Positions 25,640 to 34,339 of a DNA stretch of 64,000 nucleotides are shown piece after piece (the first letter of the stretch is position 1; each line of letters begins with the position of its first letter). The position numbers and the translations under genes were made by a program. This stretch comes from Promicromonospora sp. MEB111 (lineage in GTDB: Bacteria; Actinomycetota; Actinomycetes; Actinomycetales; Cellulomonadaceae). Location of the stretch: the NCBI RefSeq assembly GCF_030209445.1, contig NZ_JARVSD010000012.1:1-64000 (forward strand), read 5' to 3'. Below the pieces are notes generated by a model that made no database searches, was not told the DNA's origin, and saw only the letters and a program-made list of their open reading frames with translations.

Positions 25640-26893
25640 ATGAGGTCTGCAGCACGGATCACCGGGGCCCTCGCCGCGGCAGCAGTCATGGTGGGCGCCC
25701 TGGGCGCCTGCGGGAGCGCGTCGGACGGCGGCTCCGCCGGCGGGCCCGAGGAGGTCACCTTCTGGGGCTCCTGGTCGGGCGCCCAGGCCAAGCAGCTTCA
25801 GGCCCAGGCCGACGCCTTCAACGAGGCTCAGGACGAGTACGAGGTGACGTACGTGGGGCAGGAGCTCGTGGAGGAGAAGCTGCTCACGGCGCTCGCCTCG
25901 GGCAGCGTGCCCGACGTCGTCCTCTGGGACCGGTACAACACCCCGCTGTACGTGCCCAAGAACGCCCTGGCGCCGCTCGACGAGTACATCGCGGCGGACG
26001 GCGTCGACACCGCCCAGTTCTACGAGCAGGCCATGGGCGAGCTCGTGGTCGAGGGGGAGACCTACGGGCTGCCGCTGCTCGTGGACAACCGGTCGCTCTT
26101 CTACAACACCGAGCTCCTGGCGGACGCCGGCGTCGAGCCGCCGACCGACTGGGACTCGCTGAGGTCGGCCGCCGAGGCGGTCACCGAGCGCGCCGGCGGC
26201 AAGCTGTCCGTCGCGGGCTTCGCCCTGGACGACCCGGGCCTGTTCAACATCTGGCTGCGGCAGGCCGGCGGCCAGATGTTCAGCGAGGACGGCACCGCGA
26301 CCGCCTTCAACAGCCCCGAGGGCCTGGAGGTGCTGGAGTTCTGGCAGGGACTGCTGGACGCCGGTGTGTACGAGCCAGGTTTCGGCGAGGGCGTCGACTC
26401 GTTCGCGGAGGGTTCCACCGCCATCAAGTACGACGGCCCGTGGGCGCTGACCGCGCTGGACGAGGCCGAGGTGGACTACGGCATCGTGCAGCCGCCCGTC
26501 GGTCCCGACGGCGACCAGGGCGCGGGCATGGGCGGGTTCGGCCTGGTCATCCCGAGCGGGGCGCAGAACCCGGACGGCGCCTGGGAGTTCATGAAGTGGT
26601 GGACCACGCAGCCCGCGAACGGCGTGGACTTCGCCAGGATCTCCGGCTGGATCCCCGCCAACATCGAGGCCGCCAACGACCCGTACTTCACCGAGGACGA
26701 CCGCTACCAGGCCTTCATCGAGACGATGGAGTACGCCCAGGTCCGCTCCGACATCCCCGGCGCGTCCGACGTCGAGGGCAAGGCCCTGATCCCCGCCCTG
26801 GAGCGCTTCCTGGGCGGCGAGACCGACGCCGCCACCGCGCTGCAGGAGGCGCAGGAGCTGGGCGACCGGATCCTGGCCGACAACGCGCAGTGA
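25640..26893 (+). CDS. ABC sugar transporter substrate-binding lipoprotein (mannoside locus)
   Basis: ATG 25640 is chosen because an aaaggag site lies 7 nt upstream and the signal peptide then begins MRSAARI; a GTG at 25610 overlapping the permease stop is less likely. The lipobox is LGAC. The mature protein (EVTFWGSWSGAQAKQLQAQA, MGGFGLVIPSGAQNPDGAWE) is a cluster B sugar-binding protein of 417 aa. It probably binds alpha-1,6-linked manno-oligosaccharides released by GH76. As in the other locus no ATPase gene is nearby. Confidence 0.92.
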   Translation: MRSAARITGALAAAAVMVGALGACGSASDGGSAGGPEEVTFWGSWSGAQAKQLQAQADAFNEAQDEYEVTYVGQELVEEKLLTALASGSVPDVVLWDRYNTPLYVPKNALAPLDEYIAADGVDTAQFYEQAMGELVVEGETYGLPLLVDNRSLFYNTELLADAGVEPPTDWDSLRSAAEAVTERAGGKLSVAGFALDDPGLFNIWLRQAGGQMFSEDGTATAFNSPEGLEVLEFWQGLLDAGVYEPGFGEGVDSFAEGSTAIKYDGPWALTALDEAEVDYGIVQPPVGPDGDQGAGMGGFGLVIPSGAQNPDGAWEFMKWWTTQPANGVDFARISGWIPANIEAANDPYFTEDDRYQAFIETMEYAQVRSDIPGASDVEGKALIPALERFLGGETDAATALQEAQELGDRILADNAQ

Positions 26894-26900
26894 CCACGCC

Positions 26901-26935
26901 GCGTGCCGCGCGTCCGAATCGGGCGCGCGGCACGC
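26901..26935. terminator. Intercistronic hairpin after the binding-protein gene
   Basis: GCGTGCCGCGCG (26901-26912) is inverted at 26924-26935, with a further CC/GG pair inside and a small loop. It starts 8 nt after the binding-protein stop and lies within the operon. A hairpin here may protect the upstream mRNA or attenuate transcription into GH76, giving more binding protein than enzyme; this is inference from position. Confidence 0.55.
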
Positions 26936-26976
26936 GCCACCCCGTGCGCGTCCCCGCGCACCGACCTAGGAGACCT

Positions 26977-28038
26977 GTGAACGCCTCGAACCCCTGGCCC
27001 GCCCGCGCCGACCTGGCCCAGCGCGGCCTCGACCACTTCTTCGGCGCCCCGGAGCCGCAGCTGCTGGACAACACCTACCCGGTCGGGGACAACTCGACGT
27101 TCAACTACTGGTGGCTCGCGCACGTGATCGACGCGCGGCTCGACGCGTTCGAGCGCACGGGGGAGCAGGAGTGGCTGACGGCGGCCGAGGCGACGAGCGC
27201 GAACCTGCGCTCGCGGAACGACGGCTCCCTGTTCAACGACTACTTCGACGACATGCTCTGGTACGCGCTGGCCCTGGAGCGGCTGGCGCGGGCCACCGGG
27301 AACGAGGAGCCGCTGGACGACGCCCGGGCCATCTGGGCGCACGTCGTCGAGCACGGGTGGAACGAGACGCACGGCGCGAGCGTCGCCTGGCGCAAGCAGC
27401 AGCCGTACTACAAGAACACGCCCGCCAACGGGCCGTTCGCCATCCTGTCCGCGCGCCTGCACGGGCACGACCCGGACCCGAGGTACCTGGACCACGGCAC
27501 CGTCGCCTTCGACTGGATCACGGCCACGCTCGTGGGCCCCGACGGGTTCGTCGAGGACGGCATCAACCGCGAGGGCGACGGCCGGATCGACACCCAGTGG
27601 CGGTTCACCTACAACCAGGGCCTGTACGTCGGTGCGGCGGTCGCGCTCGACGCCGTCCTGCACCGGCCGGAGCTGGTGGCCGCGGCCGTGCGGACCGCGA
27701 CGACGGCGATCGCCGAGCTCGCGCCGGACGGCGTGGTCGGCAGCGAGGGCGCCGGCGGCGACGAGGGCCTGTTCAAGGGGGTGTTCTACCGGTACCTGGG
27801 CACGCTGCTCGGCCGCCTCGGCCCGGGCTCGCCCGACGCCGCGCCGCTCGTGGACCTCGTGCGCACGAGCACCGACGCGCTGTGGTCCACGGGGCAGCGC
27901 GACGGGTCGCTGCTGGCGGGGGACGACTGGCGCCTGCCCGCGCGGCCGCCCGTCCACTACTCGACGCAGGTCAGCGCGATCATGGCGCTGGAGCTGCGTG
28001 CCGCGTTGGAGGCAGGTCCGGCGGGCTGGTCACGGTAG
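26977..28038 (+). CDS. GH76 alpha-1,6-mannanase-like enzyme, cytoplasmic
   Basis: GTG 26977 follows an aggaga site. The catalytic Asp pair of GH76 is visible in NDYFDDMLWYALALERL (Asp91-Asp92), with supporting motifs NSTFNYWWLAH, RKQQPYYKNTPANGPFAILS and TYNQGLYVGAAV. Length 353 aa, without a signal peptide or accessory domain. It probably cuts imported alpha-1,6-manno-oligosaccharides before GH125 trims the ends. It closes the operon before the regulator gene. Confidence 0.88.
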   Translation: MNASNPWPARADLAQRGLDHFFGAPEPQLLDNTYPVGDNSTFNYWWLAHVIDARLDAFERTGEQEWLTAAEATSANLRSRNDGSLFNDYFDDMLWYALALERLARATGNEEPLDDARAIWAHVVEHGWNETHGASVAWRKQQPYYKNTPANGPFAILSARLHGHDPDPRYLDHGTVAFDWITATLVGPDGFVEDGINREGDGRIDTQWRFTYNQGLYVGAAVALDAVLHRPELVAAAVRTATTAIAELAPDGVVGSEGAGGDEGLFKGVFYRYLGTLLGRLGPGSPDAAPLVDLVRTSTDALWSTGQRDGSLLAGDDWRLPARPPVHYSTQVSAIMALELRAALEAGPAGWSR

Positions 28039-28074
28039 ATTCATCGGTCATATCCATTCGGTGAAGGGGCATCA

Positions 28075-29169
28075 GTGAGCCAGCCGCTCTACCTCGAGGT
28101 GTACGAGAAGCTCCGCGACGCGATCCATGCCGGCACGTACCGCGTGGGCGACCGGATGCCCGCCGAGGCCGAGCTGACCAAGCAGCTCGGGGTCAGCGCG
28201 ATCACGCTCAAGCGCGCGATGGACCTGCTGCGCGACGACGGCTACATCACGCGCCGCCCGCGGCTCGGCACCGTCGTGGTGAGCGAGACCGCCACGAACG
28301 CCGTCGGCCCCGGCGGCGGGCCCAGCCCGCTGATCGGGTGCGTGCTGACCGACTTCGACGACACCTTCGGCACGCGCGTCCTGGCGGGGCTGCTCGACGC
28401 GTCGGGCACCACCGCCAACCTCGTCATGAAGCGGAGCCTGGGGGACGGCGAGGCGGAGGGCGACCTGGTCCGCTCGCTCGTGGCGGACGGCGTCCAGGGG
28501 CTGATCCTGGAGCCGAGCTCGTCGCAGTACGTGCCCCCGGCCGTGCTGGAGCTCATCACGCAGTCGTTCCCGGTGGCCATCCTGGACCGGGTGTTCGACG
28601 GCGTCCCGGTGTCGTCGGTCTGCTCCGACAACGTCTCGGCGGGCCGCCAGGCCGCGGAGACGCTCTTCGCCGCCGGGTACGACCACGTGGGCCTCGTCTC
28701 GGCGACGAGCACGGTCTCCACGGTGCAGGACCGGCTCGACGGCGTGGTCGACGCCCACGCGACCCGGCACGTGCCGTTCGACCCCGCGCACCAGTTCCGG
28801 CAGGTCCGCTCTACGGTCCCGGGCAGCGGCGTGGCGCCCGACGACGACATCGCGGCCCTGGAGAAGTTCCTGGCCGACAACCCCGGGCTGACCGGGCTGG
28901 TGGCCACCGAGTACAACATCGCCGTCCTGCTCCGGGAGGCCGCCCACCGCGCCGGGCGGGACGTGCCCGGCGACCTCGGCATCGTCTGCTTCGACCACCC
29001 GGACGCCTTCTACGACCAGGCGCGCTACCGGTTCACGCACATCCGGCAGGACGAGGCGCGCATGGGGGCGGAGGCGGTCCGGCTCGTGCTGGACCAGCTC
29101 CGCGACCCCGGGCAGGTCAGCAAGCTGTCGCTGCCGACCGAGCTGGTGCCGGGCAGCTCGACGCGCTGA
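28075..29169 (+). CDS. GntR-LacI hybrid transcriptional regulator
   Basis: Residues 1-70 are a GntR winged helix (LYLEVYEKLRDAIHAGTY, LGVSAITLKRAMDLL, RRPRLGTVVV). The rest is a LacI/GalR-type sugar-sensing domain (ADGVQGLILEPSSSQY, CSDNVSAGRQAAETLFAAGY, GIVCFDHPDA), the architecture of AraR-like proteins. It lies 36 bp after GH76 on the same strand, likely in the mannoside operon, and would sense mannose or manno-oligosaccharides. Its operator was not identified. Confidence 0.87.
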   Translation: MSQPLYLEVYEKLRDAIHAGTYRVGDRMPAEAELTKQLGVSAITLKRAMDLLRDDGYITRRPRLGTVVVSETATNAVGPGGGPSPLIGCVLTDFDDTFGTRVLAGLLDASGTTANLVMKRSLGDGEAEGDLVRSLVADGVQGLILEPSSSQYVPPAVLELITQSFPVAILDRVFDGVPVSSVCSDNVSAGRQAAETLFAAGYDHVGLVSATSTVSTVQDRLDGVVDAHATRHVPFDPAHQFRQVRSTVPGSGVAPDDDIAALEKFLADNPGLTGLVATEYNIAVLLREAAHRAGRDVPGDLGIVCFDHPDAFYDQARYRFTHIRQDEARMGAEAVRLVLDQLRDPGQVSKLSLPTELVPGSSTR

Positions 29170-29199
29170 GGGCGGGCCTCCCGGCGGCCGCTCGGTGCC

Positions 29200-30129
29200 C
29201 TACCGGGTCAGCAGGTCCTCGGCGGACGCACCGGGCACGGCGACGGTCACCTGGGTGTCCCACGGGTCGGCGACGGTGACGGAGCGGCCGTCGTCGGCGA
29301 ACGGGACCGACGCGGCCCGCAGCCGGGCCACGAGCGCGTCGAGGTCCTCGCGGCCGGGGACGGTGATCGCGACGTCGCCCAGCCCGAGACTCGCGGCGCG
29401 CGGCCCCGCGCCCGCGCTGTTCCAGGTGTTCATCGCGATGTGGTGGTGGTATCCGCCCGCCGAGGCGAACAGCGCGCCGGGGATGTCGGTGAGCGTGGTC
29501 TCCAGGCCCAGCGCGTCCACGTAGAACGACCGGGCCGTGGCGACGTCGCCCACCTGCAGGTGCACGTGGCCCACGCGGCCGGACCGGCTGGGCGCGGCGC
29601 CCAGCTCCGCCTCGGTCAGGTGCGAGCGCAGGTAGGCGTTCGGGTCCAGCCACACGGTGTCCATCTTGATCTGGCCCCGGTCACGCACCCACTGCTCACG
29701 TGGCCGGTCCGTGTAGAGCTCCACACCGTTGCCCTCGGGGTCGGTGAAGTAGAACGCCTCGCTGACCAGGTGGTCGCTGGAGCCGGTGAAGGTGCCGCGG
29801 GCGTCCTGCGCCGCGCGGTAGACGGTGGCGGCCAGCGCCGCGGCGTCGTCGAACAGGAAGGCCGTGTGGAACAGCCCGGCCTGCCGGTGGTCGCCCGTGG
29901 GCAGGCCGGGCGTGTGCACGAGCCGCAGCAGCGGCGTGGCGCCCAGCCCCAGGACCCGGTGCACCTCCCGGCCGCTGCCGCGCTCCTGGAGCGGTTCGAG
30001 CGCGAACGCCGAGCCGTAGTAGGCGGCCATCGTGTCGAGGTCGCCCACGCGCAGCGTGACGGCGTCCATCGCCAGGGCGGGGGAGATGATCCGGTCGTCC
30101 ACGGCGGGCGGGTCGGTCGGGCTGTTCAT
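29200..30129 (-). CDS. Two-domain VOC protein, catechol-2,3-dioxygenase (CatE)-like
   Basis: ATG 30129 is preceded by a gaccaggagcacgtc-like site. Two VOC modules follow each other: residues about 20-140 (MDAVTLRVGDLDTMAAYYGS, LFHTAFLF, DPEGNGVELYTD) and about 175-300 (VGHVHLQVGDVATARSFYVD, HHHIAMNTW). Putative metal ligands are His, His and Glu as in ring-cleaving extradiol dioxygenases of the CatE type. It lies downstream of the F420-reductase-like gene under the same MarR-controlled region, suggesting quinone or catechol detoxification. Confidence 0.85.
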   Translation of the reverse strand: MNSPTDPPAVDDRIISPALAMDAVTLRVGDLDTMAAYYGSAFALEPLQERGSGREVHRVLGLGATPLLRLVHTPGLPTGDHRQAGLFHTAFLFDDAAALAATVYRAAQDARGTFTGSSDHLVSEAFYFTDPEGNGVELYTDRPREQWVRDRGQIKMDTVWLDPNAYLRSHLTEAELGAAPSRSGRVGHVHLQVGDVATARSFYVDALGLETTLTDIPGALFASAGGYHHHIAMNTWNSAGAGPRAASLGLGDVAITVPGREDLDALVARLRAASVPFADDGRSVTVADPWDTQVTVAVPGASAEDLLTR

Positions 30130-30193
30130 GACGTGCTCCTGGTCCGGGGCGGGGTGGGGCGGGGTGCGGGGTGGGCTGGTGTGGCGCTGCGGG

Positions 30194-30772
30194 TCAGCGG
30201 GCGAGGGCGAGGCCGCCGGTCCAGCCGACCTGCTCGCCGACGGCGAGGGTGAGCTGCAGGAAGCCGATCGCCTCCAGCTCGTGCGCACGCTCCAGCGAGC
30301 CGGCGTCGACGGCGCCGAGGCCCGAGGACGTGACGGCCGAGATCAGGGCCTGCTTGGCGGCGGCGTCGTTCCCGGCGACCAGGACCGTGGTGGGCAGGCC
30401 GCCCACCTGCTTGGCGCCGAGCGTCGCGGCGAACGTGGTGTTGAACGCCTTGAGCACGTGGCTGGCGGGCAGCTTGGCCTGGAGCTCGGCGGCGGCGGAG
30501 CTGCCGGCCGGCACGACCAGCGAGTCGAAGGTCTCGAAGTTCAGCGGGTTGGTGATGTCCACGACGGTCTTGCCGGCGAGCTGCTCGCCGTAGGCGGACG
30601 CGATGCCGTCGAGCGCGGCGTAGGGGACCGCGAGGACCACGATGTCGCCGGTGATCGGCGCGGTGCCGACCTCGGCCTTGGCGACGTGGGCGACGTCGTG
30701 CCCGCCCTCGGCGAAGACGCCGCCGATCGCGTTGGCCATCGTGCCCGTGCCGATGATCGTGATGCTGGCCAT
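30194..30772 (-). CDS. NADPH-dependent F420 reductase-family protein
   Basis: The 192-aa protein starts with the Rossmann motif IGTGTMANAIGG and contains VVLAVPYAALDGI, VDITNPLNFETF and KAFNTTFAATL, the pattern of the COG2085 NADP-binding family that includes F420:NADPH oxidoreductase. Members also act without F420, so the cofactor is uncertain. It is divergent from a MarR regulator across a region holding two operator-like palindromes. Confidence 0.86.
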   Translation of the reverse strand: MASITIIGTGTMANAIGGVFAEGGHDVAHVAKAEVGTAPITGDIVVLAVPYAALDGIASAYGEQLAGKTVVDITNPLNFETFDSLVVPAGSSAAAELQAKLPASHVLKAFNTTFAATLGAKQVGGLPTTVLVAGNDAAAKQALISAVTSSGLGAVDAGSLERAHELEAIGFLQLTLAVGEQVGWTGGLALAR

Positions 30773-30826
30773 GGTGCTGCTCCCTTGGATCTGCCCGGGC
30801 CTGGATCTGGGGCCTCGGGCGGTTGG

Positions 30827-30877
30827 TTGTATCTACAAGCACTGACCATAGACCGCTTTAGTTGTAGGTGCAACTAA
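30827..30877. promoter_or_regulatory. Two MarR-type operators between divergent genes
   Basis: Site 1 TTGTATCTACAA (30827-30838) is a perfect dyad. Site 2 has arms TTAGTTG and CAACTAA around 6 bp (30858-30877) and includes TTGTAGGTGCAA. The two share TTGTA-N2-T-R-CAA and are centred 35 bp apart. TAGGAT (30882-30887) stands 6 nt before the MarR start codon. Binding by the MarR protein to control both directions is the expected arrangement. Confidence 0.65.
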
Positions 30878-30893
30878 CTGGTAGGATGGCGAC

Positions 30894-31442
30894 ATGGACG
30901 AGCGCGAGCTGAGGTACCCCGAGCGGGTGGCGGTCGCGCGCCTGCACGCCCTGCTGGAGCTGTTGCCCACGGCGCTGGACAAGCGCATGCAGCCCGCGGG
31001 GCTGACGTCGTTCGAGTTCACGCTGCTGGAGGCGCTGTCGGAGGCGGACGGCGGCAAGCTGCGGCTCAGCGCGCTCGCGTCGCGCACCAACGCCACGCTC
31101 GCACGGCTGTCGCGCGTGGTCACAGGGCTGGAGCGCAAGGGGCTCGTGCGCCGCGCGCCGTGCCCCGAGGACGCGCGGGCGACCAACGCGGTGCTCACCG
31201 ACCGGGGCCGTGAGGTCTACCGGGACGGCACGCCGCTGTACGCCGACGCGGTGTCCAGCATGATCCTGGACGGGCTCACCGAGGGCGACGTCGACGCCCT
31301 GGCCCGGCTCGCGTTCGCGATCCTGACCCGGTTGGACCCCGACCGGAGGCTGGCGGTCACGTCGGTGCCGACGCCGGAGGTGCCGGAGTCGGACGTGTCG
31401 GTGGACGAGTGCCCGGCGGACCCGGCCCCGTCGCGCCCGTAG
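30894..31442 (+). CDS. MarR family transcriptional regulator
   Basis: The 182-aa protein has the MarR winged helix: LTSFEFTLLEALSEADGGKL, LSALASRTNATLARLSRVV, and the wing KGLVRRAPCPEDARATNAVL with the conserved D-x-R. One Cys (in the wing) could sense oxidants but is not the N-terminal OhrR Cys. A Pro-rich tail of 25 residues is extra. It probably represses itself and the divergent reductase/VOC operon. Confidence 0.9.
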   Translation: MDERELRYPERVAVARLHALLELLPTALDKRMQPAGLTSFEFTLLEALSEADGGKLRLSALASRTNATLARLSRVVTGLERKGLVRRAPCPEDARATNAVLTDRGREVYRDGTPLYADAVSSMILDGLTEGDVDALARLAFAILTRLDPDRRLAVTSVPTPEVPESDVSVDECPADPAPSRP

Positions 31443-31458
31443 CCCGGCCCGAGCCGAG

Positions 31459-31529
31459 GTGCGCTTCTACCCAGTCATCGGGCCCGGAATCGGCCTGATT
31501 TCGGGCCAAATGACTGGGTAGAAGCGCAC
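31459..31529. terminator. 33-bp near-perfect inverted repeat after the MarR gene (family C)
   Basis: Arms 31459-31491 and 31497-31529 are identical in inverted orientation at 30 of 33 positions; the outer 20 bp, GTGCGCTTCTACCCAGTCAT, are perfect. The loop is 5 nt. There is no T-run. It lies 17 bp after the MarR stop and is unrelated in sequence to families A and B. Confidence 0.8.
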
Positions 31530-31629
31530 TTCCCCTGGGCGTCCCCGGTCGGGGTGGGTCGTCGGGCTCGGCGGTTGCTCGCGCGCCCGTGTGCTCCCGT
31601 GGGCGCCGCATCCGACACCGCTGTCATCA

Positions 31630-31651
31630 AATAGGTGTATTTCATCCTATT
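31630..31651 (+). promoter_or_regulatory. Candidate operator upstream of the secreted GH76 gene
   Basis: AATAGG and CCTATT flank a 10-bp centre (31630-31651) in an AT-rich island that stands out from the GC-rich surroundings. It lies about 70 bp before the start codon, followed by a TGTCCT/GTAGGTTTT stretch of no clear promoter quality. The binding protein is unknown; neither the LacI-type dyads at 13.3 kb nor the site at 22.3 kb looks the same. Confidence 0.4.
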
Positions 31652-31721
31652 GTCCTGTAGGTTTTGGGTGAAATCACGAGCGCCTGGGGGCAACGTCGCG
31701 CCCAGGGGGAGGAGCCCATCG

Positions 31722-33716
31722 ATGTCGATGTTGCGTCGCACCCGACGTGTCCTGCTGGCCATCGCTGTGATCGCCGGCCTGCAACCGGTCGCCCTGGCGC
31801 ACGCCGGACCGCCACCCACCGAACCCGCGGCATCCGCCGCCGCGGCGGCCGACGTCGCCGGGTTGGCCGACGCCACCGCGGCATCCGCCGCAGTGCCGGC
31901 TGCGGCCGTGCAAGCGGGCACCGACGACGTCGACGCCGCGACCGCCGTCGCGGACGCCCGGGTCTCCGCCGACGTGCTGATGGACTCCTACGACCAGCAG
32001 AAGGCGTGGTTCGCGTCGAGCTGGTGGAACTCCGCCGTCGCGCTGCAGACCATCGGCGACTACATGGCGCGCACGGGCGACCGGCGCTACCTGGCCGAGC
32101 TCGACCACAGCTTCGAGACCAACAAGGGCCCGTTCCCGGCGGGCGAGCGGTCCACCGACGAGATCTACGGCAACTTCACCAGCCGCGCCATCGACGACTC
32201 CGGGTGGTGGGGGCTCAACTGGGTCACCGCGTACGACCTGACCGGCGACGAGAAGTACCTCGACATGGCCGTCACCATCGGCGAGTTCATGAACGAGTTC
32301 TGGGACACGAGCACGTGCGGCGGCGGCATCTGGTGGAACGAGGAGCGCACCTACAAGAACGCCGTGACCAACGGCCAGTGGGTGCGCCTGACCGCCGAGC
32401 TGCACAACCGCCTCCCCGGCGACACGCTCTGGCTGGACCGCTCCCAGGAGGCCTGGGACTGGTACGTGGGCAGCGGCATGATCAACGCCGACGGCCTGGT
32501 CAACGACGGGCTGCGCGACGACTGCTCCAGCAACGAGGACACGGTGTGGACGTACAACCAGGGCCTCGGCATCGGCGCGGCGCTGGAGCTGTGGCGGGCC
32601 ACGGGTGACCCGGAGCTGCTCGACACCGCGAAGTACCTCGCCGACTCCGCCCTGGAGTCCGACGTGCTGGTCAAGGACGGCGTGCTGACCGAGTGGTGCG
32701 AGGCCGCCGGCCGGAGCTGCGACGACAACCAGAAGCAGTTCAAGGGCATCTTCCAGCGGTACCTCATGGAGCTCGCCGACGCCACGGGCGAGCCGGCGTA
32801 CACGCAGTTCGTCGCGGACCAGGCGGCCTCCGTCTGGGCGAACGACCGCGACGTCGCGGGCCGGCTGGGCCTGCGCTGGGCCGGCGGTACCGCCGAGCAG
32901 CCCAACGTGTTCGACTGGCGCACCCAGGCCAGCGCGCTGAGCGCGCTGATCGCCGACGTCCCGCGGGAGCAGCCGCGACGCACCCTCTCGGCCGCCGCCT
33001 CGCCCGCGGTCGTGGCGGTGATGCCGAGCCCCGGCGCCGCCACGCGGGTGGGTCTCGAGGTCGACGTGGCCGCGACGTCCGCCCGGCCCGAGGCGCTGCC
33101 CGTGACCGTGCGGACCACCGGGCCGCGCGGCTGGAAGGTCACCGCGGACCCGACGCTCCGGCTGCACCCGTCCGGCCACGCCGACCCCGCGCGGGCCACC
33201 GTGCCGGTGGACGTGCGGATCCCGGCCGGCGCCGCCGACGGCAGCTACCCGGTGAGCGTGACCGTCACCGCGCGGTCGGGCCTGACCTACACCGCGCGGG
33301 CGGAGGTGCTGGTCGCGGCCGTCGTCGACTTCGCGGCCGGGTCGCCCGAGGAGATCCCCTGGCTGTTCGACGCCGGCGGCTCCGGCTTCAGCGGCGGTGG
33401 CAGCCGGTACGCCGACGGCGAGAGCGCCTTCGTCTACCGGTTCCCGTTCCCCGCGGGGACGACGTCGGCGCAGGCGACGCTGACGATCGACAACCAGTAC
33501 GTCGTCGAGGTGAGCCCGGACGGCGAGAGCTGGACCACGGTGCTGGCCGAGGACGAGCAGATCCGGGACGGCTCCAACCGGGCCGACCACACCCTCGACC
33601 TGACCGAGCACCTCGGCGCGGACAAGGCCGCCTACATCCGCGTGTCCGACGCGTTCCCGGCCGACGGCTGGGGCGGCGGCGTCTACCACGTCTCGGCGGC
33701 CTACGAGACGAGCTGA
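31722..33716 (+). CDS. Secreted GH76 alpha-1,6-mannanase with NEW3-like and C-terminal beta-sandwich domains
   Basis: ATG 31722 follows a gggggaggag site. Residues 1-28 are a signal peptide; an Ala-rich stretch follows to about 80. The GH76 barrel (about 85-440) has the catalytic pair in SRAIDDSGWWGLNW (Asp158-Asp159), WWNEERTYKNAVTN and TYNQGLGIGAALEL. Then come a NEW3-like beta-sandwich (about 455-560) and a C-terminal module (about 565-660, YVVEVSPDGESWTTV) likely to bind carbohydrate. It would depolymerise fungal or yeast alpha-1,6-mannan outside the cell and feed the importer at 23.8-26.9 kb. Confidence 0.9.
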   Translation: MSMLRRTRRVLLAIAVIAGLQPVALAHAGPPPTEPAASAAAAADVAGLADATAASAAVPAAAVQAGTDDVDAATAVADARVSADVLMDSYDQQKAWFASSWWNSAVALQTIGDYMARTGDRRYLAELDHSFETNKGPFPAGERSTDEIYGNFTSRAIDDSGWWGLNWVTAYDLTGDEKYLDMAVTIGEFMNEFWDTSTCGGGIWWNEERTYKNAVTNGQWVRLTAELHNRLPGDTLWLDRSQEAWDWYVGSGMINADGLVNDGLRDDCSSNEDTVWTYNQGLGIGAALELWRATGDPELLDTAKYLADSALESDVLVKDGVLTEWCEAAGRSCDDNQKQFKGIFQRYLMELADATGEPAYTQFVADQAASVWANDRDVAGRLGLRWAGGTAEQPNVFDWRTQASALSALIADVPREQPRRTLSAAASPAVVAVMPSPGAATRVGLEVDVAATSARPEALPVTVRTTGPRGWKVTADPTLRLHPSGHADPARATVPVDVRIPAGAADGSYPVSVTVTARSGLTYTARAEVLVAAVVDFAAGSPEEIPWLFDAGGSGFSGGGSRYADGESAFVYRFPFPAGTTSAQATLTIDNQYVVEVSPDGESWTTVLAEDEQIRDGSNRADHTLDLTEHLGADKAAYIRVSDAFPADGWGGGVYHVSAAYETS

Positions 33717-33726
33717 CCCGGCCTCC

Positions 33727-33760
33727 CTGCCCTGTCGGCGCGGCCGCACCGACAGGGCAG
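33727..33760. terminator. 12-bp inverted repeat after the secreted GH76 gene
   Basis: CTGCCCTGTCGG (33727-33738) is perfectly inverted at 33749-33760 around a loop that itself contains GCGGCCGC. It starts 10 bp after the GH76 stop and ends 9 bp before the next start codon, overlapping that gene's CAGGAT -10-like box. No T-run. Confidence 0.65.
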
Positions 33761-33769
33761 GATGGGTCC

Positions 33770-34258
33770 ATGAGCGAATCCGATGTCACCGCGATCATCA
33801 CCGAGGTCGAGGCCCAGGAGGCCGAGCTGGTCCTGCCCACGTTCACGAACGACGACGCCTGGCGGCTCGGCAGCCTGCTCGTCGAGCTCGCGGTGGAGCG
33901 CGACCTGCCCGTGACGATCGACATCCGTAAGGGCACGCAGCAGGTCTTCCACGCGGCGCGGCCCGGCACGACGCCCGACAACGACTCGTGGATCAAGCGC
34001 AAGGTACGGGTGGTCTACCGGTTCGGGGCGTCGTCGTACCTCGTGGGCCTGAGGGCCAAGGCCAAGGGCACCGACTTCAACGCCGACCACGGGCTGCTGT
34101 TCCAGGAGTACTCGGCACACGGCGGGGCCTTCCCGGTCCGCGTCGCGGGCGTGGGCATCGTCGGCGTCGTCACCGTGTCCGGGCTGGCGCAGCAGGACGA
34201 CCACGCCCTCGCGGTCGAGGCCCTGCGCGAGCTGGTCGAGGCTCCGCCGCGGGTCTGA
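33770..34258 (+). CDS. UPF0303 / HbpS-like heme-degrading domain protein
   Basis: The 162-aa sequence (FTNDDAWRLGSLLVELA, PVTIDIRKGTQQVFHAA, TPDNDSWIKRKVRVVYRFG, HGGAFPVRVAGVGIVGVVTV, SGLAQQDDHALAVEAL) is a good match to the UPF0303 family, related to the HbpS/GlcG fold. Biochemical function is unproven for most members. CAGGAT stands 6 nt before the ATG, consistent with a leaderless mRNA. Confidence 0.83.
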   Translation: MSESDVTAIITEVEAQEAELVLPTFTNDDAWRLGSLLVELAVERDLPVTIDIRKGTQQVFHAARPGTTPDNDSWIKRKVRVVYRFGASSYLVGLRAKAKGTDFNADHGLLFQEYSAHGGAFPVRVAGVGIVGVVTVSGLAQQDDHALAVEALRELVEAPPRV

Positions 34259-34339
34259 GGCCCGGGCGGGCACCGGCCGCGCCAGGCGGTTGGCCGTGCC
34301 GCGCGGTCGGCCGCGCCGGGACAGGTCGGCGGCGACCGG

